NCBI GenBank assembly: GCA_037141055.1
Contig: JBAXDH010000017.1
Coordinates: 1 to 41,431, forward strand
Direction of reading: 5' to 3'
Length of the DNA: 41,431 bases
Source of the DNA: CAIVAT01 sp037141055
Lineage (GTDB): Bacteria; Bacteroidota; Bacteroidia; Bacteroidales; FEN-979
The notes below the pieces were generated by a model. The model saw only the letters and a program-made list of their open reading frames with translations. It searched no databases and was not told where the DNA came from. This document shows, one piece after another, positions 1 through 7,794 of this stretch. The position numbers and the translations under genes are program-made. Positions within the stretch are counted from its first letter, which is position 1; each line of letters begins with the position of its first letter.

Positions 1-84
1 AATGATCAATTAAAGGAGGATTGTCAGAATAATGAGATGTTTTCGCAGATACCTTATCATGAAGCCTCCCGATTTATTCGATAA
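1..84 (+). CDS. C-terminal tail of an unidentified upstream gene (partial)
   Basis: Frame 1 is open from the window edge to a TAA at 82-84, giving 27 residues. It lies 42 bp ahead of the aminotransferase on the same strand, as an upstream operon gene would. The tail is too short to assign a family. It could also be a chance open frame, because random sequence often stays open for 27 codons. Confidence 0.4.
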   Translation, partial: NDQLKEDCQNNEMFSQIPYHEASRFIR

Positions 85-126
85 GCCGTATAATCTGAAT
101 TATAATTCCGGTTCAATGAATCGCAA

Positions 127-1116
127 ATGAATACAATCCCTTTTTGCGATCTTCACCGCTCAAATAAGCCCATACGAAAAGAAATCGAACGTGCGATAGC
201 AGACTGCATTGACCGTTCATCCTTTCTGCGCGGGCGACAAACACATTTATTTGAAGAAGAATGGGCTTGCTATTGTGGCCAAAAGTACGCTGTATGCTGT
301 AATAGCGGGACGGATGCACTCACTCTGGCAGCAATGGCAATGGGTTTAAAAACTGCAACAATTCCTGCCAATACGCTTCCGCTTACAGGAACAGGACTTC
401 ATCGTGGTAGTGTTGAAGTTCAGATTGCCGAAATAAATTCAGAAGGTTGGCTAGTTTCACCTGCAGAGGATAACTTGCCGGTATTGATTTTTGGACGACT
501 CCCCGAACCTGGTTCTCCTGTTGCCCGGCTATATGATGCCGCTCACGCCCATGGCTGGAAGCCATTTCAGGGGACAAACGCAGCCTGGAGTTTTTATCCG
601 ACAAAATCGTTGGGAGCAATGGGAGATGCCGGTGCGGTGACCACTGATGATGAATCGCTCGCAATGAGTATGCGTGAATTATGTGGCAGGGATGATAGGT
701 TACACGACCGTCGGCAAATTACATCAAGAATTGACGAGATACAGGCAGCCATTTTGCGCATAAAACTAAGACATTTGCCTGAGTGGCTCGAGATGCGACA
801 GGAAATCGCACAACAATACAACCACCGATTGCATGATCTTGGCATTACGATAAGCGGTAAATCATTGCATCACCTTTATGTGATCAGGGTAAGAAACCGG
901 GATGGATTAATGACATTTCTCAATAATCGTGGCATTGGATGTAAGGTACACTGGAGAAGCCCATTAAATAAAGTGCCAGGGCCATGGATGGCTTCAGGGA
1001 TCTTTCAGGAAGCAGAGAACTGGTGTGATTCAATTTTGAGCCTTCCCTGCTTCCCTGGTCTTACATCAACTGAAATAAACTATGTTTGCGATGCAATTGA
1101 GAAATTTTATTCATGA
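127..1116 (+). CDS. DegT/DnrJ/EryC1/StrS-family PLP-dependent sugar aminotransferase
   Basis: This family makes amino sugars: it transfers an amino group from glutamate to a nucleotide-linked keto-sugar, usually for O-antigen, capsule or exopolysaccharide. The sequence shows the phosphate-binding SGTDAL motif at residues 60-65, the aspartate of YDAAHAHG (D137) expected to contact the PLP pyridine nitrogen, and the Schiff-base lysine in SFYPTKSLGA (K160). At 329 residues it is somewhat short for the family (usually about 360-390), the middle of the fold being compact. Every motif is intact, so it looks functional. The next gene on the strand is a SAM methyltransferase, and a glycosyltransferase follows on the other strand, which supports a surface-glycan role. 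The exact sugar substrate cannot be read from the sequence. The start is the ATG giving MNTIPFCDL, the usual N-terminus of the family. Confidence 0.88.
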   Translation: MNTIPFCDLHRSNKPIRKEIERAIADCIDRSSFLRGRQTHLFEEEWACYCGQKYAVCCNSGTDALTLAAMAMGLKTATIPANTLPLTGTGLHRGSVEVQIAEINSEGWLVSPAEDNLPVLIFGRLPEPGSPVARLYDAAHAHGWKPFQGTNAAWSFYPTKSLGAMGDAGAVTTDDESLAMSMRELCGRDDRLHDRRQITSRIDEIQAAILRIKLRHLPEWLEMRQEIAQQYNHRLHDLGITISGKSLHHLYVIRVRNRDGLMTFLNNRGIGCKVHWRSPLNKVPGPWMASGIFQEAENWCDSILSLPCFPGLTSTEINYVCDAIEKFYS

Positions 1117-1157
1117 AAATACCCATGCATTATTAGTAGCTGATGAGGATAATGCAT

Positions 1158-1193
1158 CTGCTGAAAACCATCGCGGCCAATGGTTTTCAGCAG
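1158..1193. other. Perfect 14-bp-stem intergenic hairpin
   Basis: Positions 1158-1171 (CTGCTGAAAACCAT) are exactly complementary to 1180-1193, around an 8-nt loop (1172-1179). It lies between the aminotransferase stop and the methyltransferase start. No T-run follows on either strand, so it is not a textbook intrinsic terminator. It may be an RNA-processing or stability hairpin. Confidence 0.75.
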
Positions 1194-1272
1194 GAACCCG
1201 ACCCATTATTCGATGGATTAAGGGCGATGGTTTGATGACACGATAAATAATTGTATTTAACCATCATTTGAA

Positions 1273-2043
1273 ATGACAGAGCAGGATTTTTGCGATTTGT
1301 TTACAATGGAACAGGAATTTTGGTGGTTTAAAGGGATGCGGCAAATTTCATCTGCACTCCTTGACCCCTACTTGTTACCACCCGTAAAAAGATCAATACT
1401 TGATGCAGGGTGCGGCACAGGAGGGATGCTTTCATTGCTGGCCAGGTACTCAGGAAACGGAAGCGTTTCAGGAATTGATGTTTCGCCTTTTGCACTTGAA
1501 TTTTGCCGAAAAACAAATGATCACGAATTCTATGAGGCATCGGTGACCTGTTTGCCCTTTGAAGATTGCAGTTTTGATGTAGTGACCAGTTTTGATGTAT
1601 TGGTGCAATTACCCGCAGAGAATGATGATATCCTTGCCCTTAAGGAAATGTACCGTGTATTGAAACCAGGTGGTATTGCATTTGTGCGTGTTGCAGCTTA
1701 TAAATGGATGCGCAGCGGGCATGATATCGCCCTGGAATCCTCATCGCGCTATACCCGTAAATCGCTTACGAAAAAGGCTGAAGAGGCAGGTTTTCAAATT
1801 ATACGATCAACCTATGCAAATTCATTCCTTTTCCCGTTGGCCTTGATACGGAGGCTGATATTAAAACCGGTTGGACTGGCTGATAAAGGCTCTGATGTGC
1901 GACCCTTGCCGCAGAAACTTGAATGGCTCAACAGATTATTTACTGCTACGCTAAACCTGGAAGCAAAAATTTTGAAAGACACCCGAAACACCCTTTGTGT
2001 GGGTTTATCAGTGATTGCAGTGATTAAAAAACCGGGGGCTTAG
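1273..2043 (+). CDS. Class I SAM-dependent methyltransferase (Methyltransf_11 type)
   Basis: Residues 42-54 carry the SAM-binding motif I (ILDAGCGTGG), followed by the acidic end of strand 2 (GIDVS, 67-71), a post-II segment (LPFEDCSFDVVTSFDVL, 94-110) and LKPGGIAFVRV (130-140). The N-terminal MEQEFWWFKGMRQI resembles the E-x-x-x-WWF-x-G-R-R lead of methyltransferases found in polysaccharide and glycosyltransferase clusters. The substrate is unknown; a glycan or polyprenyl-linked sugar is a guess from context. The gene lies 156 bp after the aminotransferase, with the 14-bp hairpin between, so co-transcription is uncertain. Its stop is 14 bp from the convergent stop of the GT2 gene. Confidence 0.85.
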   Translation: MTEQDFCDLFTMEQEFWWFKGMRQISSALLDPYLLPPVKRSILDAGCGTGGMLSLLARYSGNGSVSGIDVSPFALEFCRKTNDHEFYEASVTCLPFEDCSFDVVTSFDVLVQLPAENDDILALKEMYRVLKPGGIAFVRVAAYKWMRSGHDIALESSSRYTRKSLTKKAEEAGFQIIRSTYANSFLFPLALIRRLILKPVGLADKGSDVRPLPQKLEWLNRLFTATLNLEAKILKDTRNTLCVGLSVIAVIKKPGA

Positions 2044-2057
2044 CTGTTTTCATTTTT

Positions 2058-2771
2058 TCAAAGTCCGAGAATAACAAGGTTAAACCATAGCTTCCAAAAA
2101 TCTATAAGGGTTCGTGAAACCCTCGGAAATGTATAGAATTGAGAATTTCCAAATTTACGGGCATAATGATTTACAGGAACCTCTGTAAAGGTACAGCCTG
2201 CAGTATGCAGTTTATAAATGAGCTCCACACAAATTATTCCACTGGTCGACTCGAGATTGATTTTACGGATAGCGCTTTTGCGAATCAATCTGAAATCGCA
2301 GTCAATATCACGAATGGGAAGGCTAAAAAAGGTCCGGGCCAAAATATTGTACAGTGAGCCTAAAATCCTTCGGTGAGGTTGATCTCTCCGGTCAGTTTTA
2401 TAACCATTTACCACATCCATCTTTTCCGTCATTAACGGAATCATTTCTAACAAATCTTCAACAGCATACTGTCCGTCGCCATCCGTATAAAATATCAGCT
2501 CCTTTTCAGCAAGCAGAAATCCTGTTCTAAGCGCCGCACCATAACCCATATTGGTTTCGTGATGAATAATTTTTACATGGTCCGACCGCAACGCGAGCTC
2601 ATCCAGGAGCCTTTTAGTGGCATCAGTACTTCCGTCATTTACCACAATGACCTCAAAATCGGAGGTTGTTTGCGGAAGAATTTTTAAAGCATCTTCAACA
2701 AGTGTCACGATGGTACCTTCATCGTTAAATGCCGGAAAAAAAATGCTGATACTGCTATTCTGCAAGTACAT
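2058..2771 (-). CDS. Glycosyltransferase family 2 (polyprenyl-phosphate glycosyltransferase-like)
   Basis: The 237-residue protein has the GT-A hallmarks: ISIFFPAFNDEGTI at 8-21, the nucleotide-binding VVNDGSTDAT at 43-52, MGYGAALRTGF at 75-85, and the metal-binding DXD-type YTDGDGQYAVEDL at 95-107. The pattern is that of DPM1/DPMS-like enzymes, which load a sugar from a nucleotide donor onto a polyprenyl phosphate. There is no long C-terminal pair of membrane helices, so it would be the soluble or peripheral subtype. It overlaps the end of the upstream membrane protein by 17 bp on the same strand. This suggests translational coupling: the GT2 enzyme would make lipid-linked sugar that a membrane GT-C enzyme could use. 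Confidence 0.87.
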   Translation of the reverse strand: MYLQNSSISIFFPAFNDEGTIVTLVEDALKILPQTTSDFEVIVVNDGSTDATKRLLDELALRSDHVKIIHHETNMGYGAALRTGFLLAEKELIFYTDGDGQYAVEDLLEMIPLMTEKMDVVNGYKTDRRDQPHRRILGSLYNILARTFFSLPIRDIDCDFRLIRKSAIRKINLESTSGIICVELIYKLHTAGCTFTEVPVNHYARKFGNSQFYTFPRVSRTLIDFWKLWFNLVILGL

Positions 2772-4455
2772 GGCTGTTTTTTAAACGGTACGCTTTACCT
2801 GTGTTTGCATCAAAAGCCCAGGCATTGATTTCTGAAGGAATTTTTGGAATATCATGAATCGGAATTGATATTTTCCAATCGGGGTTACCCGAATTTTCGA
2901 ACGCAATAAGAATTGATTGCCGGTTCCCGTTCTTAGCCGTCACAAGAATGGCATCTGCAGGTTCATTTCGATAAGGCAATGTTGCAAATCCCGAAACAGT
3001 AAAGGTACTATCAGGTTCCACCCGCAAATTGCTGAATGCTCCGAAATCGGCATCAAGGTGGTCTGTGCCTTCAATTTCCTCAATCACTTTGCTTTTAATT
3101 AATCCTGGCCGCAAATACCCCAAAGAATCCAATATTTCAGCCCTTTTCTCAAGCTCTGCAAAATTTGCAGGATAAATCATTCTCTGGCATTTGCTGTGGT
3201 CAATATAGTGAATGAACAATAAACCTGCCTTTGCGTGCTGAATGACATTATGATACGCTTTCAGGTTGTTAACCGAGGCGGGATATTTAAAAATTTGAAC
3301 CAGGATCAAGAAAATTGATAAAAACCAGAAGAGATAGTTGTGAATTTTTGCAGGATGCACGCTTTTTTTCCGATGTTCAAAAACAATGGATACCATGTAA
3401 ATAACCGAAATAACCAGATACAAGGTAAAGGCCAGGTAGCGGGAAGAAAATGACTGGCCGACACCAAATCCAACTCTGCCGAGGGTAATTAACAGTTCGG
3501 TAAGGAGGGAATATGAACCCAGTAATATCCATACTTTTAACTGGCGGTTTAATTCGTTATCCCGCAAATGCCTGATAAAATATGCAATAAATAAAATATA
3601 CCCAGCTACCAGAAACAAGCCACTCCAAAAAGACCCTTGAAAATTATTCCCAAACCCTACCGGGTTGCCTGACAGATTGAAAAAGTAGAAAAACGATTTC
3701 CGGGGGTCATGAAAAAGTTCAAAAATGGCCGGATGATTACCAGGAGTGTGATAATTGAACAAATATAAAATCAAGGTAATGGTCGCAGCAAATATCCATA
3801 TCAGGATCTTTGGCCACAGGTTTATCATGTTGCTTTTGTTGATTGGCATAAACACAACCGGGAAAAGTATCATCCAATACAAAAACCCGTTTGCAGATGA
3901 CAAGGTACTGATGCTGCCGAGAACGATGCAATAAAAAAAAATCCGTTGTTTCTTTATTGACGAATAACAGAGGAGCAACCCGGTAGTTAAACATACAATC
4001 GGAACGAAGTAAACGATCTGAACCCCAAACAACCAGTTTTCAAATTGGGCAGGTGAAAAGATGAGCAGATTAGCAAGAATCAGAAGAAGATATTTTTTCC
4101 ATTTGCTGCCTTTAAAAGTTAATTCAGACAGACGGAAGATATTAAATGAGACAATTACTGCCATCCCGAAAATGACCATCATCTCATAACGTACATTCCA
4201 ATTGGTGAACCTTCCGAGGCATACAAAAATAATATTCGGGAATAACTGGCGATATTCGTTTTGCTGGCTGAAAAGTTCCTTCAGGGTAAGAGTACCCTTC
4301 GACAAATGGTCAAAAAAACCGACATATTCCCATTGATCCCAATATGGAACATCAACACCATACCGTAAAATATAATAGAAAATGGGCGCTATAATGATCA
4401 GGATGATGCCAGGAGCAACCGGATGGAAATCATGTTTACTTTTTCGACTTTCCAT
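2755..4455 (-). CDS. Polytopic membrane protein, possible GT-C-type glycosyltransferase
   Basis: The 566-residue protein has about ten hydrophobic segments between residues 15 and 400 and a soluble C-terminal domain of roughly 150 residues. The first external loop holds DVPYWDQWEYVGFF (about 34-47), then a NEYRQLFPNI motif (about 66-75) and FTNWNVRYEMM. This layout, an acidic motif just after the first helix followed by an N-E-(H/Y)-R motif, resembles uncharacterised GT-C-like membrane proteins that take sugars from polyprenyl carriers. That assignment is an inference, as I recognise no named family. Overlap with the GT2 gene supports a joint role in surface glycan assembly. The start is an ATG at 4453-4455, downstream of the heptamer array. 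Confidence 0.7.
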   Translation of the reverse strand: MESRKSKHDFHPVAPGIILIIIAPIFYYILRYGVDVPYWDQWEYVGFFDHLSKGTLTLKELFSQQNEYRQLFPNIIFVCLGRFTNWNVRYEMMVIFGMAVIVSFNIFRLSELTFKGSKWKKYLLLILANLLIFSPAQFENWLFGVQIVYFVPIVCLTTGLLLCYSSIKKQRIFFYCIVLGSISTLSSANGFLYWMILFPVVFMPINKSNMINLWPKILIWIFAATITLILYLFNYHTPGNHPAIFELFHDPRKSFFYFFNLSGNPVGFGNNFQGSFWSGLFLVAGYILFIAYFIRHLRDNELNRQLKVWILLGSYSLLTELLITLGRVGFGVGQSFSSRYLAFTLYLVISVIYMVSIVFEHRKKSVHPAKIHNYLFWFLSIFLILVQIFKYPASVNNLKAYHNVIQHAKAGLLFIHYIDHSKCQRMIYPANFAELEKRAEILDSLGYLRPGLIKSKVIEEIEGTDHLDADFGAFSNLRVEPDSTFTVSGFATLPYRNEPADAILVTAKNGNRQSILIAFENSGNPDWKISIPIHDIPKIPSEINAWAFDANTGKAYRLKNSHVLAE

Positions 4456-4489
4456 TTACCAAAACAAAATACGTAATATATTGATCATC

Positions 4490-4531
4490 AACTCCTAATT
4501 CCTAATTCCTAATTCCTAACTCCTAACTCTT
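4490..4531. repeat. Heptamer tandem array, consensus AAYTCCT x6
   Basis: Six head-to-tail 7-bp units occur with only T/C variation at the third base, the last unit reading AACTCTT. The array is 35 bp upstream of the membrane-protein start codon, in its likely upstream promoter region on the minus strand. The rest of 4456-4742 is A+T-rich and, apart from the terminator at 4696-4728, shows nothing recognisable. Confidence 0.85.
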
Positions 4532-4695
4532 AACCACTTTCACCCTGTAAATCATCCCTCTTTTTTAAATTGAAAAACAAATGCAATTTACAACTTCTTT
4601 GTATCAATGAACTGATTAGCTTTGATATTCAAAATCTGATTGAAAAAAATCAACACCATCAAACTGTGTGGTACTTCGTGTGTGGTAAAAATAAA

Positions 4696-4728
4696 AAAAC
4701 GCTACAACTCATTGAATCATAGCGTTTT
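4696..4728 (-). terminator. Intrinsic terminator of tRNA-Ser
   Basis: A 9-bp stem (AAAACGCTA at 4696-4704 with TAGCGTTTT at 4720-4728) closes a 15-nt loop. On the minus strand the stem runs straight into a T-run (TTTTTTTAT). It lies 14 bp past the 3' end of the tRNA. The T-rich plus-strand side may let it work in both directions. Confidence 0.8.
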
Positions 4729-4742
4729 ATAAAAAGTTAAAG

Positions 4743-4830
4743 CGGAGAGACTGGGATTCGAACCCAGGGTACACTTTTGGCGTACACACACTTTCCAGGC
4801 GTGCTCCTTCGACCACTCGGACACCTCTCC
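4743..4830 (-). tRNA. tRNA-Ser (anticodon GGA)
   Basis: Read on the minus strand, the sequence starts GGAGAGGTG and ends CTCTCCG, forming a 7-bp acceptor stem with one G-T pair and a G discriminator. It has a T arm GGTTCGAATCC, the anticodon loop CTGGAAA giving anticodon GGA (codons UCC/UCU), and the long variable arm of class II tRNAs. It is 88 nt long and CCA is not encoded. It lies 102 bp beyond the end of the L-asparaginase gene but has its own promoter (4908-4937) and terminator (4696-4728). Confidence 0.96.
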
Positions 4831-4838
4831 AGGTTAAA

Positions 4839-4870
4839 TTGCGAAACAGTGAAATAGCGAAGAAGCGAAA
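4839..4870. repeat. Octamer tandem array A (NWGYGAAA-like, x4)
   Basis: Four contiguous 8-bp units (TTGCGAAA, CAGTGAAA, TAGCGAAG, AAGCGAAA) lie between the asparaginase stop and the tRNA-Ser 5' end, inside the expected tRNA leader. The unit matches the array at 7789-7828, though in the opposite orientation. Confidence 0.75.
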
Positions 4871-4907
4871 AAAGGGCTTGGCAGGCGCTATGCAGAATTT
4901 CGGAGTG

Positions 4908-4937
4908 CAAAGGTAGGAATATTATTGAGACTTCAAA
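4908..4937 (-). promoter_or_regulatory. Near-consensus Bacteroidota promoter for tRNA-Ser
   Basis: On the minus strand, TTTG (4934-4937) is followed 18 bp later by TACCTTTG (4908-4915). These match the -33 and -7 boxes of the Bacteroidota housekeeping sigma factor. Transcription should start near 4901, about 70 nt ahead of the tRNA. The -33 box overlaps the last bases of the asparaginase gene. Confidence 0.75.
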
Positions 4938-5961
4938 CAGTCATTTCGCCGCGGAGTGAAGTTTGCAGCAACTGTTTCACGCTTTCGGTCGAATAGCCGC
5001 AGCCAAGCAAGTACATCAGCTTGGTTACCGCAGATTCAGTGGTGATGTCAGAACCGCCGATCACCCCGATTTTGCCAAGCCCGGCGCTGGTTTCATATTT
5101 CCCCATGTCAACGGCGCCTCCCTTGCACTGGGTTACATTGAACACTACGATTCCCCGTGCCGTGGCATCCTGTAAAAGCTCCATGAACCACCCGATGGTT
5201 GGCGCATTCCCGGCGCCGAAGGTTTCCAGGATAACCGCCTTGAGCCCCTTGGTGTTGAGGATGGCCTCCACCGCGTTTTGCGATATTCCCGGAAATAATT
5301 TTAAAATCGCGATGTTCTCATCCAGCTCCTTGAACACCCGTAACTTCTTGAAATTAGGCTTTATGATCAGGTTCCGGTGGTACTTGATGTTCACCCCGAC
5401 TTCGCCCAGCAGCGGATAATTGCCCGATACAAAGGCCTTGAAATTCTCGGCATTGAGTTTTGAGGTCCGGTTCGCACGGTACAGTTTGTTTTCAAAACAG
5501 ATGGCCACTTCGGGAACCATCGGTGTGTCCACCTCCTTTGCCGCAGCAATTTCAATCGAATTGATGAAATTTTCGCGGCCGTCGGTGCGCACCATCCCGA
5601 TCGGCAGCTGGGATCCTGTGAAAATGACCGGCTTGCTGAGGTTTTCAAGCATGAAACTCAGCGCCGAGGCCGTGTAGGCCATGGTGTCGGATCCGTGCAG
5701 AATCACAAACCCGTCATAATCCTCGTATTTTTCTTCGATCACGCTGGCAAGATGAATCCAGAAAGCGGGATTCATGTTCGAAGAATCCAGCAACGGCTCG
5801 AAGGTGTAAAAATCGATCCTGCAGTTGAAATTCTCGAGTACCGGGAGGTATTTATAGAGAATGTCAAAAGTCAGCGGCCTCAATGTCATCGTTTTCGGGT
5901 CCTGAACCATGCCGATGGTTCCACCAGTGTAAATGACCAATATGCTTGTTTGTCCGATCAT
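4933..5961 (-). CDS. ansA: Type I (cytosolic) L-asparaginase
   Basis: This enzyme hydrolyses L-asparagine to aspartate and ammonia. The 342-residue protein has no signal peptide, which fits the cytosolic type I enzyme. The first catalytic block, IYTGGTIGM, is at 10-18 and the second, HGSDTMAYTASAL, at 89-101; together they supply the nucleophilic and the second catalytic threonine. FTGSQLPIG at 114-122 is also conserved, and the length matches the family (about 335-350). It lies 55 bp downstream of tatD on the same strand, separated by a heptamer array, so it is probably the distal gene of the MBL-GT9-tatD-ansA block. The start is an ATG at 5959-5961. Confidence 0.93.
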   Translation of the reverse strand: MIGQTSILVIYTGGTIGMVQDPKTMTLRPLTFDILYKYLPVLENFNCRIDFYTFEPLLDSSNMNPAFWIHLASVIEEKYEDYDGFVILHGSDTMAYTASALSFMLENLSKPVIFTGSQLPIGMVRTDGRENFINSIEIAAAKEVDTPMVPEVAICFENKLYRANRTSKLNAENFKAFVSGNYPLLGEVGVNIKYHRNLIIKPNFKKLRVFKELDENIAILKLFPGISQNAVEAILNTKGLKAVILETFGAGNAPTIGWFMELLQDATARGIVVFNVTQCKGGAVDMGKYETSAGLGKIGVIGGSDITTESAVTKLMYLLGCGYSTESVKQLLQTSLRGEMTV

Positions 5962-5972
5962 AATGTAATATC

Positions 5973-6006
5973 AAAATGTAAAATGTAAAGTCAAAATGCA
6001 AAATCC
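5973..6006. repeat. Degenerate heptamer array, AAAATGY-type x5
   Basis: Units AAAATGT, AAAATGT, a 6-bp AAAGTC, AAAATGC and AAAATCC follow one another in the 55-bp gap between tatD and ansA. The single 6-bp unit breaks the phase. Low complexity could explain it, but the 7-bp period matches other gaps in this window. Confidence 0.6.
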
Positions 6007-6016
6007 GTCCGCCTGT

Positions 6017-6793
6017 TCACCACAACCCGAACAGCCTCACCGCGTTTCCCGTCGTCACCTCCGCCACCTCCTCCAAAGATACCTTTTTTATTTCTGCTAT
6101 TTTTTGTGCGATGAGCGGAATGTAAGCCGGTTCGTTCCGCTGGCCCCTATATGGAACCGGGGGAAGCCACGGGGCATCCGTTTCAAGCAGCAGGTGCCGG
6201 AGATCCGTGTGTTCAACCACTGCTTGCAGCCCCGAATTTTTATAGGTTACCACCCCGCCGATGCCGAGCATGAAACCAAGCCGCACGGCTCGCTCCGCCT
6301 GGCCGGTATTCCCGCTGAAGCAATGGAAAACGCCGCGGATCCGCGGGTCGTCGCGCTCTTCGGCCATCTCAAGTACGATATCCATGGAATTGCGGGTATG
6401 AATGACCACCGGAAGATCATATTCGCAGGCAAGGTCAAGCTGGCGGCTGAAGGCGATGCGTTGTCCGGCCTCGAAGGTTTTATCCCAGTAAAGGTCAATG
6501 CCGATTTCGCCGATGGCATAAAACTTCAGGGCCGGGTTTGCAAGGTACTCTGAAACAATCTTCAGCTCGTCCGCGTAGTTTTCTTTCACCGAAGTGGGGT
6601 GCAGCCCCATCATCGGGTAACAAACGCCCGGGTATTGCCCGGCCACCCGAAGCATTTTTTCATGATATTCCGAATCGATCGCAGGCAGCAATAATCGGGT
6701 AACATTGTTCTGATGCGCCCGCAGCATCATATCATCCAGATCGTTATCAAACTCTGAAGCGTAAATGTGCGTATGTGAGTCGGTATATGTCAT
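6017..6793 (-). CDS. tatD: TatD-family metal-dependent deoxyribonuclease
   Basis: The amidohydrolase-type TIM barrel of TatD (YcfH/YjjV group) is complete in 258 residues. It shows the HxH motif (DSHTH, H7 and H9), the metal-bridging glutamate in GEIGID (E96), VIHTRN (H132), FHCFSG (H157) and LLETDAPWLPP (D206). Family members act as 3'-5' DNA exonucleases linked to DNA repair and turnover, so a cytoplasmic role is expected. Its ATG overlaps the stop codon of the upstream GT9 gene (ATGA, 6790-6793), showing tight translational coupling. TatD next to type I asparaginase is, as far as I recall, a common Bacteroidota arrangement. Confidence 0.93.
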   Translation of the reverse strand: MTYTDSHTHIYASEFDNDLDDMMLRAHQNNVTRLLLPAIDSEYHEKMLRVAGQYPGVCYPMMGLHPTSVKENYADELKIVSEYLANPALKFYAIGEIGIDLYWDKTFEAGQRIAFSRQLDLACEYDLPVVIHTRNSMDIVLEMAEERDDPRIRGVFHCFSGNTGQAERAVRLGFMLGIGGVVTYKNSGLQAVVEHTDLRHLLLETDAPWLPPVPYRGQRNEPAYIPLIAQKIAEIKKVSLEEVAEVTTGNAVRLFGLW

Positions 6794-7794
6794 AGTCCCT
6801 CATCCCGCATCAGGAATTCCACAACCGGATCAGCCTCAATTTCCTTCATGCATTTAAAATGTTTCTTCGGGCATTCCCTGTGTCCAAGTTTGCTGCATGG
6901 CCTGCACGACAACCCTTCCACCTCCGCGATCATGGAATTCGGTTTGAACTGCTCCTGCAGGTATGGATACATGCCAAAAGCGGGGATCGTGTTGCCCCAG
7001 ACCGACACGATCGGTTTGTTGAATGCGGCGGCGATATGCATGAGCCCGGTATCATTCGTGAGAACGGATGCCGCCTGGCGGATGAGCGAAGCCGACTGGT
7101 TGATGTTGAAGAGTCCGCAGGAATTGTAAACAAGCGCCGAAGTATGGCTCACAATCTGATCCCCGCGATCACGGTCCTCGCTTCCGCCGAGCAGGACCAC
7201 CGGGAGCGCAAGTTTACTGCACACTTCGGCAACCTTGTCAGCAGGGAAGATCTTCGTGTGGTGCTTGCCCCCGATCACGACGGCAACGAGGCCCCGGTGG
7301 TGGCTCTCCGGAAGGCCGGAGAGGGGAACTTCGTCCTCTGCCGGGATGAAATAATCGAGGCCAAGGCCGTCGTTGACGACCCCCAAAGGTTTTGCTGCCA
7401 TGAAATAACGGTCAACGATATGGATTTCGGGCAGTACATTCAATTTGAACCTGACCGACAGCCATTTCCGGAAGTTTAATTTCGGGAAACCGGCTGATTT
7501 TACACCAAGCTGGTTTTTGACAAAGGCCGACCGGTAATTCTTGTGCAGATCGACCACAAAATCAAACCCCTGGGATTTCAGCTGTGGAATGACCTCCTGG
7601 AAATCATGATGATACAGCCATATTTTATCAATGTAGGGGTTCGCCCTGAGGATGGGCTCGTTTTGTGTCTTGGTCAGAAAATGAATTTCGGCACCGCGCA
7701 GCTGTTTTTTCAGACAGCGGATCACAGGGGTTGTCAGCACGATATCCCCGATCGAACTGAACCGTATAATCAATATCTTCTTCAGATGCTTCAA
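6790..7794 (-). CDS. Glycosyltransferase family 9 (LPS heptosyltransferase-like)
   Basis: The N-terminus ILIIRFSSIGDIVLTTPVIRCL is the signature of the ADP-heptose:LPS heptosyltransferase family, and the C-terminal domain has LTNDTGLMHIAAAFNKPIVSVWG, the nucleotide-sugar-binding part of the GT-B fold. A cysteine-rich tail (CRPCSKLGHRECPKKHFKC) is typical of many members. It probably adds a heptose or related sugar to the lipopolysaccharide core at the cytoplasmic face of the inner membrane. No ATG is available in frame. The likely start is the TTG at 7792-7794, which lies inside the upstream octamer array; the CTG three codons on, or a later TTG, are alternatives. Confidence 0.9.
   Translation of the reverse strand: MKHLKKILIIRFSSIGDIVLTTPVIRCLKKQLRGAEIHFLTKTQNEPILRANPYIDKIWLYHHDFQEVIPQLKSQGFDFVVDLHKNYRSAFVKNQLGVKSAGFPKLNFRKWLSVRFKLNVLPEIHIVDRYFMAAKPLGVVNDGLGLDYFIPAEDEVPLSGLPESHHRGLVAVVIGGKHHTKIFPADKVAEVCSKLALPVVLLGGSEDRDRGDQIVSHTSALVYNSCGLFNINQSASLIRQAASVLTNDTGLMHIAAAFNKPIVSVWGNTIPAFGMYPYLQEQFKPNSMIAEVEGLSCRPCSKLGHRECPKKHFKCMKEIEADPVVEFLMRDEGL

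Noticed and set aside
1143..1235. A 30-codon plus-strand frame in the gap after the aminotransferase
   Set aside because: It runs through the 14-bp hairpin, is very short, and looks like nothing known.
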